A DNA stretch of 64,000 nucleotides, taken from the NCBI GenBank assembly GCA_964036295.1, contig OZ038472.1, forward strand, positions 4,300,001 to 4,364,000, given 5' to 3'. Source of the DNA: Plumapathes pennacea. Lineage: Eukaryota > Cnidaria > Anthozoa > Antipatharia > Myriopathidae. The notes under the pieces are model-generated. The model was not told the origin of the DNA, ran no database searches, and saw only the letters and a program-made list of their open reading frames with translations. A program made the position numbers and the translations under genes. Positions 1 to 11,060 of this stretch are shown piece by piece. Within the stretch, counting starts at the first letter, position 1. Every line of letters starts with the position of its first letter.

Positions 1-55
1 GCTGTACGGACATGAAAACTGCGTAATTTCCCACGACATTCCTTTGCTTTGACAG

Positions 56-211
56 GTCGGATCAGGTTTCGGTTTCAAGAAGTGTCAACAGCGTAAAATG
101 TACACAAACCTCGTGGGCCTCGATAAATCGTTCCACACAAAATACATGTGTCCATACTGCTTTGAATTTTGCACAAGAAATGGATTGCCAGCAGTGAATG
201 CCCGTGATTGA
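56..211 (+). CDS. Possible 3' terminal exon of an upstream gene (partial)
   Basis: A polypyrimidine stretch ends in CAG at 53-55, and an open frame of 51 codons follows to TGA at 209-211. The peptide is basic and contains a CPYCFEFC cysteine cluster, which could bind metal. A second frame is also open for a similar length, so the coding call is weak. The start of the gene would lie left of the window. I do not recognise the protein. Confidence 0.25.
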   Translation, partial: VGSGFGFKKCQQRKMYTNLVGLDKSFHTKYMCPYCFEFCTRNGLPAVNARD

Positions 212-597
212 CCCCTCGCAACATGTATTTAATCGTGAGTAACGCAACGCGGTATGACTCGACTCAACAGCGAAGAAACGAGCGTTAACGACAAAAACAA
301 ATTGTTATCTCAAGTCAGAGTGCAGTTTATTTATATTTTTACTCACATGGGTCACCAAATGTAAAGCCAAATGATGAAACAGATAAACATTGAGGGGCAC
401 ATGCATTGACACGAAAGACATACCGTTTGTAGCCGGTACATCGCGAATGTAACGTGTTGTTGTTTGGCAGAGATCATCAGGAAGATCAGGCGATGTTTCA
501 CTTCTATACTCGATTCGTTAAAACGAAGGAACACTCAAAAAGTCCTTGCTTCGACTTTCGAGTGACGTCGGAGAAAAACACTCGCACGGTCCCCTGA
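212..597. other. Intergenic, nothing recognised
   Basis: No supported exon. Short minus-strand frames here lack splice or family support. A TGACGTC motif (CRE-like) lies near 563. Confidence 0.4.
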
Positions 598-790
598 GCA
601 TTATGTCTGCGTTCAATTGGCCATCAGTTGTCACATGACTGATCATCCAGACCGACATCCGTGAGTCGAGTCACAAACAGCAACGTCAGTTGTCACATGA
701 CTGATCATCCAGACCGACATCCATGAGTTGAGTCACAAAGCAGGATTAGTGTCGCTGCCTCCTATCGTCGGCAGCAATTATCAATATTTT
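598..790. repeat. Dispersed repeat with an internal 62-bp tandem duplication
   Basis: The segment around TCAGTTGTCACATGACTGAT occurs twice, near 623 and 685, 62 bp apart with few mismatches. The same family, including its left part (GTCTGCGTT..AATTGGCC) and right part (GTGT.GCTGC..CGCAGCAA), recurs at about 14930-15060 in an intron of the choline transporter-like gene. Confidence 0.65.
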
Positions 791-799
791 TCTTGTTAT

Positions 800-837
800 A
801 ATGATGATTATGATGATTATGATTATTATTATGATGG

Positions 838-875
<38 letters not shown>

Positions 876-882
876 CTGATGC
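800..882 (+). repeat. GAT trinucleotide microsatellite
   Basis: Imperfect (GAT)n passing into ATT-rich units, then about 14 nearly uninterrupted GAT units. It creates an artificial Asp/Tyr-rich open frame that is not a gene. Confidence 0.9.
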
Positions 883-1970
883 TAAAGCATATTTTGAAAA
901 TGTTGCCAGTGAGCTCGTTGGGTGGGGTCGAGACCAGAAGAAACTAAATTGGAAAGTAGGGACAAGAGCGAAACTCCCAAAAGAGAGTTTCAGTTTCTCA
1001 CCAGAAATATATCACAGAGATAACTTTCACACCTTGCTCAAATGAAACCTATTGGTATAAATTGTCATTACAACACTCATACACTTGCTTCTTAAAGGTT
1101 GAGCGACTCTACATTTTGGGCTTTGGAGTGAAAAGTTAGCCAGCAAGAAAAGAGTAATCTGCAGGGGTGTCAGAAGTCAACCAAAGGCTCCTGTGAGCCA
1201 ACTCGTGAATGCGAAACGCTATAGATCTGTCCTATGTATATTCTCTTTCCTAATGTGGTCAATGAGAAAAGAACGTCATAAAGTATCTTTCCTCTAAATA
1301 TACCATACTTGTATAATTTGAACAGTAAAAATATGAAGCTCATACAACATAGGCATGTGATACATAAAAATGTTTGTGGGCGAATCTGTTGTCAATCAAT
1401 GATGTGATAGACCACGGTATAAGTTGCATGGTGAATAAATGGATAATTTTAGTCGAGTACTACAAACGTTAATATACAGTTTCCTGTACGGTCAACTTAA
1501 AAGTAATCAGTTGGACGCTAATAAGATGCAAAAGCCTGCCTCCCTAACCCGCTTCGATCGATTTACCTCGGCACAAAAAATAAAGAGGTACACGAATTAA
1601 GTCACACAATATGACTCAATTTGTAAAGAATAAATGTATTTATTGCGCTGATAATAGCTAGAGTATGTCGGCCAATATTCAGTCAGTGTTAACTTTCCGT
1701 ATTTTATCGTTTATGCAGTCAGGGCAAACCATAAACTGGTCCCTTTTTAAAAATAAAAAGCGAGAATGACCGAGCCACGCGATCGAACTTCTTAATATGT
1801 ATCATGCCAAGGGTTTAGTTCAGCCGACGCATCTACGTTATAGATCTGTTGGACATCACACGTTCGGCGACGTCCTAATTCAGGTTATGACCCAATGTAT
1901 CCACTTAAAGCAAGATTTACAAACTCAAGTTTGCGTTAATCCAACCGATAGAGGTTTACAAGCGGATTTC
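883..1970. other. Intergenic, only a repeat fragment seen
   Basis: AT-rich. A short fragment at about 1094-1138 resembles one end of the CCCTTTCACT MITE family found throughout the window (CTTCTTAAAGGTTGAG then GGAGTGAAAA). No exon supported. Confidence 0.4.
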
Positions 1971-2367
1971 TAAGGCCCTGTTTACATGGAGGGAGGGTAA
2001 CCCTCCAAGGAGGGACTCCCTCCAAGAAGGGTCAGAAGATAGTCCCCCTTTACATGCCAAGCGTTATCCCTAGGGTTATCTCGCCAAGAGTCTGAAAGGA
2101 ATCGCGCGGTCAAGAAATTTGAGATAGTAACCTGGCACCGCTAAACTTAGCCCCCCTGGGAGGGTAACCCTCCCTCTAGTGTTTACATGGCCAAAAGTTG
2201 TCCCTACTGGGAGGGTAACCCTAACAAGAAGATGGGGTAACCCTCCTTCTAGGGTGACCCTACCTATCATGTAAAGGGAACAAGGAATTTCAATAGAGAA
2301 GGGTGACCCTTCTAGGAGGGTGTCCCTCCTGGGAGGGTTACCCTCCTTCCATGTAAACAGGGCCTAA
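1971..2367. mobile_element. Harbinger-like MITE, copy 1 (TAA target duplication)
   Basis: The ends GGCCCTGTTTACATGGA and TCCATGTAAACAGGGCC are inverted repeats, flanked on both sides by TAA, the 3-bp target duplication typical of PIF/Harbinger elements. The interior is packed with short hairpins of GGAGGGTAACCCTCC type and has no transposase frame. A diverged copy lies at 9829-10134 with the same internal block (GAGATAGTAAC.TGGCACC). Confidence 0.85.
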
Positions 2368-2938
2368 GTTTTGACCGAAACTTCGAGTGAAACGAACACT
2401 GTAGTTTTGAGTTTGAGTTTAACAGTTTGTGAAGCATGCATTGTGTTTTCCTCGTTTAGGAGCGGTATGGGGCCTTGTGACTTACATTTCATTCAGCAGC
2501 CACTGCGCGGCGTCTCCAAGTTTTGACGAGATGGCAGTGTTTCTTGCAGCTGGGATCGCAAGCAGCTCATTACAATTCATGAAGATTTGACACAAAATAC
2601 CAGCTTTTCCGGCTTTGCACAAACTGAACAGTATTCGATCTCTTTTACAATTTTTATATGTAACTATAGTGCATAAGAAAAGTCATGCCATGTTTACTTC
2701 ATATTTCTCAATTGGTCTGTTATGGGATCACATCAGAGGCTTCGAGAATATATCTGACTTCCCACTCTCTTCCCAAGTTTTAAGTTTTTCGTACTTTTCG
2801 AGCTGAGAAGTGTTTTCCAATTTCAGTAATGGGGACACCGCGAGGTGGTAGAGAATTCTCTAATTACTACTTGCGTAATAAATTATGGTATCTCTACTGG
2901 CCAACAACACGACAAATTACAAGAGTGGTCATTTTATG

Positions 2939-2968
2939 AGGGGGTGGGGGTGGGGGTGGGGGTGGGGA
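2939..2968 (+). repeat. G-rich simple repeat, possible G-quadruplex
   Basis: Four or more GGGGGT units in tandem, about 50-80 bp upstream of the zinc-finger gene start codon. The run is long enough for G-quadruplex formation; a promoter role is inference. Confidence 0.7.
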
Positions 2969-3020
2969 GTCAGACCAAGGCAGCTCCCAGCAACCTCTGC
3001 GCACTCACAGCATAACAAAC

Positions 3021-6000
3021 ATGGCGGACACGGAGGAGTCAAAGGTACGTTCTAGCACATCCCGTTCCTCCCCCTTCATAACCATTCAGTATAGGAGTGT
3101 ATTTATCAACACATTCGAACGTCCTCTATTAACCAATATCTGATCCCTGACATCAAATAATCGGAATGGACATCTACAAGAGGACGTTTTTTGTTTTTGT
3201 TTGATGTTGCTGTCTGTAAAAGTCGTAAGACATTTTGCTATGTTAATTGCTCCAGTTTTTCTTCAAGTTGCTCGCTTACCAAGAAAAGAACAGTTGCGTT
3301 TTTTTGTTTTCTTGATTAATTTTCAAAGACAAACTTCCCGGTCCTGAACCTCTGCCCCATATAACTTTCAGTATGGATATAAAAATTCACACAGGCTGGA
3401 TAATTTACTATTTTCCAATTTAATATTGATGTTTGACATTCCTACGTTTATACCCCCACGCCTGCGCAAACAGATCTGACAATCGCCAGAGTTGGCCAGG
3501 TTGGGGGATGTCAGTTTGAATTTGATTGATGCAATATGCTGTCCCCCCTGAGAAGGAAGAGCATTGGCACTTTATGTGCTTGATGTATTTTTTGGCAGAT
3601 CGCCCTATTCAAGGATGGTGTTGTAGTTCTGAAAGCCCAGCGTGGAGTGCCCCTTGGTTTGCTGAAGTTGATTTATTCTGCTGATAGCAACAACCACGGT
3701 GTTTTGCTTGGTGTGAAGCCAAGACTGAGAGACAGTGTCCCATGCCTGGTTACTTTTGACAGCACTGCACTCAACTGTTCTCAGTACGATTTGATTGTTC
3801 AGCAAGGTAAGTTGTGTTAAATGTTTTGCTTACATACGTGAACCTTTCATTTCTAAGTTTATTAATAAAAATTCTCTCAACAATACAAGAAGAAAACACA
3901 AGATAGTTATAATATGATAATTGAAAGTCCACCAATGAGTTGCTGTTGGAGTAATTCAAAGGGCACAATTTTTCATACCCTGTAAATGATATTTGATTCC
4001 TGTATGATATCATTATTGTATGATATTACTGTGCATGTGTGCTTGTCTTCTATTTTATGCAATTACTTCAGTCTGTTATCATGTATGATACAGTATTTGG
4101 ATAATTATTTCTAAGCTCCCCCCCCCCGAAAGGGTTCAAAATATCACACTTATCACCCTGCTAAACAACTGGTCATGTCCAACCTATAAATGTTTCTGCT
4201 GTGATAATAGAAGTGGCAATTTCCTAATTTTTGCTACCCTTAGCTGAGCTATTAAGAATAAATTGGTAGCCTGATTTTCAGATGTCTTGAACCAGGGGGT
4301 AGGGAGACTTGGATGAGCCCAAGATGCCTGAAAGTTAGGCTAAAGGATTGGTTGTTTTTCTTTGAGAGAAAGCAGTTCTTAGATACTATTTTCTGATTTG
4401 TGCAATGTCTGTGTGCTGGCTCTAGAACAAACTGCTGGTCCCTCACAAAGAGAAAACTCCACTTCACACAGGCTGCAATCAAGTCCTGTTGGCATCCAAT
4501 GCACCCCATCATCAGATGATGTCCCTGGAGCTTGTGAAACTATTGCTTCACTTGCATCATCTACATTAGTTGGCCACAAGTCTTCACATCTTGGGTCAGA
4601 AAGTTTTCATCGATATTCACCTCAAGTTGTACCATCATCTGAGGGTATCACATGGGATGTTGAAGATCATTTCACAAGCCCAGCGAGCCATCACTTCAGA
4701 GACCCTCCTAAGTCATCGCTCCCTGTCAAGAACCTCTCTGATTCTGGTTTTTATGGTACTGACGGTGAATCTTTTGCTGCCAGAGAGAATAACAGGACAT
4801 ACTGCTACTCAAGTCCTGTTCATGCTTGTGCATCAGAGGAGAGATTGGAAGAACAAAAAGAGAATTCTGGGGAGGACTTAAATTCAGTGGAAGAGGAAAC
4901 CCACTTTAACCCCAAGGAATTTGATTTCAATATTGGTAAGAAGAGATAAATCAGCTGTCATTATATTTAATTTTTTTTTTCTGTGATGCTGTTTCAACCC
5001 TACAGTGTTTTTAGCTGCAGTTTTTACATTCATTTTCCAATGCTGATCCCTGTGCATGCTTATTTTTCTTCAGTATTTTAACCCTTTCACTGCTAAGCTC
5101 AAAATGCAGATTCTCCCAACCTTTTAAGAGTAAAATGTATGAGTGATGTAGTGAGAATTGATAGTTTAATCAACTTTCACCTTAGCAAGGTATCAAAAGC
5201 CAAGTTCTCCCTACTGTATCATATGTTTCTGGTAAGAAACTGAAGGAGAAAATCAAGGTGGATCACTATTGGGAGTGAAAGGGTTAAGGAAGGTGGCATT
5301 CAGTGTAAAGGCAGTTACTGTATGAAGCAACTTTTAGAGCAATTGTAAATATAAACCCCTGAAGAAATGAGTCAAGGCTGAGGGTTTAAGGGTTCCTGCA
5401 CATGTCCTGTGGTTATAACCCTTTCACTCTCAGTTCATAGTACAGATTCTCCCAACCAAAGAAAAGGAAAAATGTATGAGTGATGTAGTGAGAATTAATA
5501 GTTCAATTAGCTGTCTTCTGAGCAAGTTATTAAGAGCTAAATTCTCCATACTGTATGATATATTCTGGTGAGAAACTAAAAAGAAAATTGAAGTTGATCC
5601 ATACTTTTCATCACTCCTCTCTTTCCTTTCTCCCATTTCCCTTTTCTCATACCTGTAGATTCCATAACACCCCTTCAGACAGACAAAGGACTTCGTTGGC
5701 CCTGTAGTCGCTGCAGCAAAGACTTCTGCAGCTCAAGCCACTTGAAGAGACACTGGATTCTGCACACGGACTTCAAGCCTTACAAGTGCCGTGTGTGCAG
5801 CAAGTGCTTCCCTTTCCACTGGGATCTGAAGAAACATGTGACCAAGCACACTGGAAACAAACCGTTTAAGTGTCCTTTGTGCCCCAAATCTTTCAACAGT
5901 CGCAAAGAACTTCATTACCATGACTGGTTTCACACAGGTAATGTAAAGGCCTGTAAACATATGAAGCCCTAAGTTCTTCGATTAGGTTAATCCTGGATTA

Positions 6001-8016
6001 GATCCAATATTTGACTGATTTTACTCACAACTCAACTTCTTCAATAGGTTTTGAACTAGAACTAGTTTTTCAGTTCGTCTTTGATCAGTATCCTGTAGTT
6101 TGTTGAATGGGTTAGATCCAATATTTGACTGATTTTACTCACAACTCAACTTCTTCAATAGGTTTTGAACTAGAACTAGTTTTCCAGTTCGTCTTTGATC
6201 AGTATCCAGTAGTTTGTTGACCAATATGTTGAGATAGAATTTAGTTAATCCGAGATAAGATAGAGTTAATCAAGCTTTGAACAGCCGGCCCAATATGTTT
6301 TTTTTTATAGAAAGGATTAACTACAGAATACCCCGCCGCGTAGCCACGTAAAGCCCTGGCCAAACGAGGTGCAAGTCAACGCAAGTCGATGCAAGTTTTC
6401 AAACTTGCGCGGACTTGCGTTTCGTTTGGCCACCAACTTGCACGGACTTGCATCGACTTGCAGTGACTTGCATGGAATTTGAACATGTTCAAATTTTCAT
6501 GCAAGTCGACGCAAGTTTTTCACCTAAAACAGCGAAGAGCGCGTTAGCAAAGGCAAGTCTAAATCAAAAAAATCAAAAGTAAAAGCCTCCTCATTAAGTT
6601 CCAGCTCAAGAGAGACTTTTTACTCGGTTTCTGACTCAGAACCGTCTAAAAAACAAAAAGTTTTTACAAAACTTGCATGAGCTTGCATCGGCTTGCGTCT
6701 CGTTTGGCCACCTTTTGCAAGTCGATGCAAATTTTTTTGTCATGTCGAACTTGCATCGACTTGCATCTCGTTTGGCCAGGGCTTAACCGCGTAGCCAGGG
6801 GGGGGGGGGGGGGAGGGGGGGGGGGGGAGAGGTGGTCTAACTTCAATGTATCCTCGTACTACTGAAGAGGGTGGTCTAGCTTGACTGCGTAGCCGCGTAT
6901 TCACCGTTTTCTAGGGGTTCTGTAGTTGCTCTAAAAGTAACCGCTTTGTTCCCTGTGCCACGTTCTATTTCCGTTTCCAGGTAAAAAAGAATTCAAGTGC
7001 CAGGTTTGTCAACACGAGTTTACCTCACCTGGCAACCTCAAGGTTCACATGAGAAAACATACAGGTCAGTCTGGGTCGGAATAAACCGGAGAAAGGTCGG
7101 AATAAAGCGGAGAAAGGTCGGAATAAACCGAAGAAAGGTCGGAATAAACCAAAGAAAGGTCGGAATAAACCGGAGAAAGGTCGGAATAAACCGAAGAAAG
7201 GTCGGAATAAACCGGAGAAAGGTCGGAATAAACCGAAGAAAGGTCGGAATAAACCGAAGAAAGGTCGGAATAAACCGAAGAAAGGTCGGAATAAACCGGA
7301 GAAAGATCGCAACCCGAAGTAATAGGGCAACACTTTATTTTAACATTTTTTTTCGCGAAACATGGCGTGCCTTACCTCCCATGCAGCGCGTTGCATGAAG
7401 TAGAAATTAGGCTGCTGTGCCACTAAACTGCTTCCTTTGTCAATTTTTGTAATTCGAATTGCAAAAAGTGAATGTTTTAATCGTAAGTCTACAAAATAAT
7501 TAAGATTCTAGACAGTGCAGACTTTAAGGAACCTTGCGCAAAAATTGCGTATGAACGAATGTTGTCTGATGAAGGTTTGATGAAGGTAGGGAATCTCTGT
7601 GGTCTGTTTGTTTATTGTTTATTTCTTATCATTTGCTTATTGTTCGGCAGGTGAGAAGCCTTACAAGTGTGAGTACTGTCCGAAAGCCTTCCACATGCAA
7701 GGACACTATCAGTACCACATAATGAGACACACGGGAGAAAGGCCCTTCAAATGTGACGTCTGTGGTAAAGGCTTCTGCTTCTCCACCAACTTGGCCGAGC
7801 ACAAGAATGTTCATCGGGGGGTCCGACCGCACAGGTGAGGGGCACGCGCGTTAACAGAATCTGTAGTATTGACGTCAGAGCAAAGACGAAGCTAGGGCTA
7901 TGACAAAGTCCTAACGTTTGAAAGATCAGCGAACACATTCTTTACGGCGTTAGGTTTTGTGGATAGAGTTGTCCAGTGCAAGGCCCCATCTGAGTCCGAG
8001 GGACAAGATGTTGTCC

Positions 8017-8050
<34 letters not shown>

Positions 8051-9638
8051 GGAAATGCGAGACATATACAGCCAAAGTCTAAATCTAACCAGCAGCCGAA
8101 CTGACGTCCGCCAGACGCTGTGCTCTCAGATAGATTATTAGAAAACAGTGACAATTTAGGCGACACAATTCTCGAAGAGGGACTCGAAGCCAAAGGGGGG
8201 AGGGGGGGGGAGGGAATTTGAAATACGGGAACGAAATATATATCATTGTGAAGTTTGATCCAAATTCGCTTATCGGCTCAGTATTTGTTTTCTTGCTTCA
8301 TCACACAGTTGTCCTCACTGCAGCAAGACGTTTACGCATCGCTCCACGCTGAAGCAACACGTCTTGGTGCACGAAGGATCCCGCCCATACAAGTGTCACG
8401 TGTGCAGCAAGTCGTTCATTCAGAATTCGAACTACCGCATCCACCTGCTTACCCACAAGAACAAAGAGGACAGGATAAAGAAGTGCGATCTGTGCGGGAA
8501 GGAGCTGTTGTCACAGAGAGGAGTCCAGAAACACCGACTGCGCTGTGTTAAGAAAACGGTGGAGAAAGTCAGCGCCTTGAAGACGACGCTTACGTTCAAA
8601 CGCGGTCACTACCCGTGCCAGAAATGTCCTCGGATTTTCGCCTACCACAGGCGGCTTTTGATGCATGAGAGCACGAAGCACAAGACACAGCAGGTGAATG
8701 ATTCTCGACATCTTGCGGGTTCTGCTGAGCAGATTGTGGAGCCGCACGAATCTAGGCTTGCCGAGGAAGGGACGGACAAACCAAATTCGGGCAGAGATAA
8801 GCGTTTAGACTGTCCATTCTGTAAAAGAACTTTTGTTTATGATGGGAAACTAGAAGCTCATATTCAGAAAGCGCATGCTGGTTTGGACTTACAGAACGTT
8901 ACCAAGTATGCGTCCTCGTCTCAATCAGAAATCATTTCCGCGGCTTCCCAGCATGCATCTGTGGTCCGTCAGCAGAATATCCCGGATGTTCGTGTGGCCA
9001 CCAACACGGTTAAACAGTCGTCTGAAGAGAAGATTAGCGTTCCTTCTGACGTCACTATCGTGTATATACCTGTCGAATCCGCTCCCAAGTCATTGCTTGC
9101 TTCCGTCCAACAAGATAATATTCGCTACTCTGAGGGTCCCTTTTCTAGGGCTTTGGTAGGTCAGGCCTCAAATAATGAGTCCTCTACAGATACTAAGACT
9201 GAATGTGGGCCTCTAGCTGGACCCAAGTCAGCGGGCCCTCTTCAGCAATCAAACATGTCCCCAGTGCACAACAGAGGCAGTGCGAAGGAGAGAATTGCCA
9301 CGGGTTCTCAAGCGTTATCAGCCCTGCAGCGCTTGTCTGCTAGAGTAGGACTCCAAGATGTTAGAGTGTCGCTCTCAGAGGCGCCACAGAACAGAGTGAC
9401 GTCACAAACGGGTCACGCGTCCCAGGATGCACGCGGGTCGGTGCAGTCGGAACATCTGTCTGCTCTGGAGCAGCTCTCTCGAAAGGTTGGGGATGATGCA
9501 GGATTTTGTGCTGTTGAAGCTGCACTCAATCCGTCGACACAGATTCCTCTTCGGTATCCTTGTCTGGAGTCAGTGTTCTCGGAGAGAGATAGTTTGGTGG
9601 CATCATCCCAGGATCAGCAATGTCATGATCAACTATAA
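3021..9638 (+). CDS. C2H2 zinc-finger protein, 7 exons, 11 fingers
   Basis: Exons: 3021-3044, 3599-3806, 4426-4935, 5659-5937, 6981-7064, 7651-7834 and 8309-9638 (stop TAA 9636-9638). All junctions are GT-AG and phase-consistent, giving 872 aa. The start ATG has a good context (AACATGGCGG). The N-terminal ~240 residues (exons 2-3) show no domain I recognise; exon 3 is Ser/Glu-rich. Fingers: three in exon 4, one in exon 5, two in exon 6, then five in exon 7, mostly CX2C-12-HX3H with TGEKP-like linkers. The ninth ends in Cys instead of the last His. The C-terminal ~300 residues are Ser/Gln-rich and finger-free. Probable sequence-specific nuclear DNA-binding protein, from family knowledge; target and orthologue unknown. 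Introns hold several MITEs and a minisatellite. Confidence 0.9.
5088..5287 (+). mobile_element. TTAA-flanked MITE, CCCTTTCACT family (best full copy)
   Basis: TTAA at both ends encloses 192 bp with inverted ends CCCTTTCACT / AGTGAAAGGG. This target site fits piggyBac-type or Kolobok-type elements. It lies in intron 3 of the zinc-finger gene. Related copies or pieces: 5419-5600, 30920-31123, 62788-62992 (opposite orientation), 44600-44743, 27770-27893, 27050-27160, 58800-58910, 49965-50062. Confidence 0.8.
5419..5605 (+). mobile_element. CCCTTTCACT-family MITE, right end degraded
   Basis: Same left end and interior as the 5088-5287 copy (CAGATTCTCCCAACC; ATGTATGAGTGATGTAGTGAG), same orientation, about 130 bp further into the same intron and just upstream of exon 4. 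The right inverted repeat is lost. Confidence 0.7.
5999..6222 (+). repeat. Tandem duplication, 114-bp unit, two copies
   Basis: The block beginning GATCCAATATTTGACTG at 6001 repeats at 6115 with very few differences. It lies inside a longer intronic element whose edges (GGTTAATCCTGGATTA; CTTTGAACAGCCGGCCC near 6285) resemble the ends of the MITE at 42691-42931. Confidence 0.8.
6352..6783. mobile_element. TAA-flanked MITE with many GCAAGTCGATG-type internal repeats
   Basis: The ends AGCCCTGGCCAAACGAG and CTCGTTTGGCCAGGGCT are inverted repeats, each flanked by TAA (6349-6351 and 6784-6786), as in Harbinger elements. The interior repeats the ACTTGCATCGACTTGCA theme in both orientations, so it can fold extensively. 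No transposase frame. Located in intron 4 of the zinc-finger gene. Confidence 0.8.
6798..6832 (+). repeat. Poly-G tract
   Basis: About 33 G with one A interruption, directly right of the 6352-6783 MITE. Length may be affected by assembly or sequencing. Confidence 0.85.
7074..7304 (+). repeat. 21-bp minisatellite, exactly 11 copies
   Basis: The unit begins GGTCGGAATAAACC(G/A)(G/A)AG and repeats 11 times, 231 bp in all, with only single-base variants. It starts 10 bp after the 5' splice site of zinc-finger exon 5 (donor at 7065). Because 21 is divisible by 3, it opens a false heptad-repeat frame on both strands; in the exon 5 frame, retention of the intron meets a TAA in the first unit. Confidence 0.95.
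8017..8050 (+). repeat. ACAG tetranucleotide microsatellite
   Basis: About eight tandem GACA units in intron 6 of the zinc-finger gene. Confidence 0.9.
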
Positions 9639-9828
9639 TAGCGAGTTCAGAGTCCTGATCGAGGGTTAGACGTAGTGAATCGCATGTTCGAAGTGGTGAC
9701 TGTGTTCAAAGTCGCGAATCGTGGGTCATTAACAGTTAAGTTATGCCTGTAGAAAAAAGGTAACTATGCAGGTCTGAAATGTCCGCATGGAAAAGGATTT
9801 CAAGAATCTCAACAATGTAATAGTTTTA

Positions 9829-10134
9829 GGCCCAGTTTACAAGGAAGGAGGGTGACCTTTCAAGGAGGGACAGCTTCCTAGAAGGGTCAGAAGATTGAAA
9901 GGCATCGCGTGGTAGCAAGATTTGAGATAGTAACTTGGCACCGCTAAACGTAGCCCCGGGACTTAGCCCAACCCTACCTCCAGCGTTTACATGGCCAAAA
10001 GCTGTCCCTGCTGGGAGGGTTACCCTAGCAGGGAGATAGCTTGAGGTGACCCTGCCTATCATGTAAACGAAACAAGGATTTCAATAGAGAAGGGTGACCC
10101 TTCCAGGAGACCCTCCTTCCATGTAAACAGGGCC
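9829..10134. mobile_element. Harbinger-like MITE, copy 2
   Basis: The ends GGCCCAGTTTACA and CATGTAAACAGGGCC are flanked by TTA and TAA. The interior matches the 1971-2367 copy (ATCGCGTGGT..GAGATAGTAACTTGGCACC) but is about 90 bp shorter. It lies about 190 bp after the zinc-finger stop codon, probably in its 3' UTR. Confidence 0.8.
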
Positions 10135-10137
10135 TAA

Positions 10138-11060
10138 GAATGGTTTGATAAGGATTTCTTTACGGTCTTTACAAATTCAACTTGATCAACAGGATCACAG
10201 CGTGGTAGGGGCCCAAAGTCACTTATTTGGTAATAAATATTATATTATAAGGTTTATGGGTACACAGTTACTTTTTCCATTAGGGTACCGTACGTTTGAC
10301 CCCTGGTTTGTCCGTCTGCGGGTCTTGTATTAACATCATGTCAATCATCAGCCGAATTCATTTTTCCTTGAGCTATGACTCGGATGAGGAAGAGATCACG
10401 GAAAAGATGCATGTAGACTCTAGGCATAATTGTAACTGTTCCACGGCTGACAAAACTCTTTAAAGTATATAGTCACAAATATCTTTGATCTCCGCATTTC
10501 CAGAGAGTGGTGTCATCCGCCTGCTCCTGAGGGGGGAGGGGGAAGGGAAGATGATCACGACTACGAGCCATCGCAAACGCCTCACGAGACTGCTGCATGA
10601 GACAGATTGTACAGCATGATTGGTGTCAGTTCTTTGTCTCCTTGATAGGGGAAGAAAACTGGCTGAAACGAGGTTGCCACGGCTCAAAAAAAAAATATGG
10701 TCAAATATGTTATGTAAACTGCGTCACAAAGAAACAAAGCCAAACAATCTTTCTTGATTGTGGATATGTGTTCTTCTTCCGTCACTGTAACCACAACATG
10801 ACAACAAAAAGCTGTTGTTGCTAGGAGATTCGTCCTCAGACTTCTCTCCAAGGAAGGCACGTGTCCAACTTTGACCAATAAAGTGGCTTGAAAATGTCAA
10901 ACAAACGGTCCTCACGGCGAAGCATAGGTTTTATTATTTGCGCAAGTGAATAATAATTTTCTGCTTGGGCACGTTTTCCCTTTGAAATGAGTCTTTCAGT
11001 TGTGTCGTAAGACGAAACAAGTTTTCGTGTGGAAACTGGTCCATTTTATTTTACTCAAAC
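10138..11060. other. Intergenic / UTR between the zinc-finger and transporter genes
   Basis: AATAAA at 10232-10237 could be the polyadenylation signal of the zinc-finger gene, about 600 bp after its stop. The rest holds no exon I can support; the last few hundred bases should include the transporter promoter and 5' UTR. Confidence 0.4.

Noticed and set aside
728..1045. 105-codon open frame with poly-Asp
   Set aside because: The frame is produced by the GAT microsatellite and lacks splice, start-context or homology support.
7074..7304. CRISPR-like array
   Set aside because: Units are contiguous with no spacers, and the context is a eukaryotic intron.
6997..7398. 133-codon open frame with a heptad repeat
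   Set aside because: It comes from the 21-bp minisatellite; the genuine exon 5 frame is different and leaves at a donor before the array.
8364..9638. Stand-alone 424-aa zinc-finger ORF
   Set aside because: It begins inside finger seven; splice phase shows it is the last exon of the seven-exon gene.
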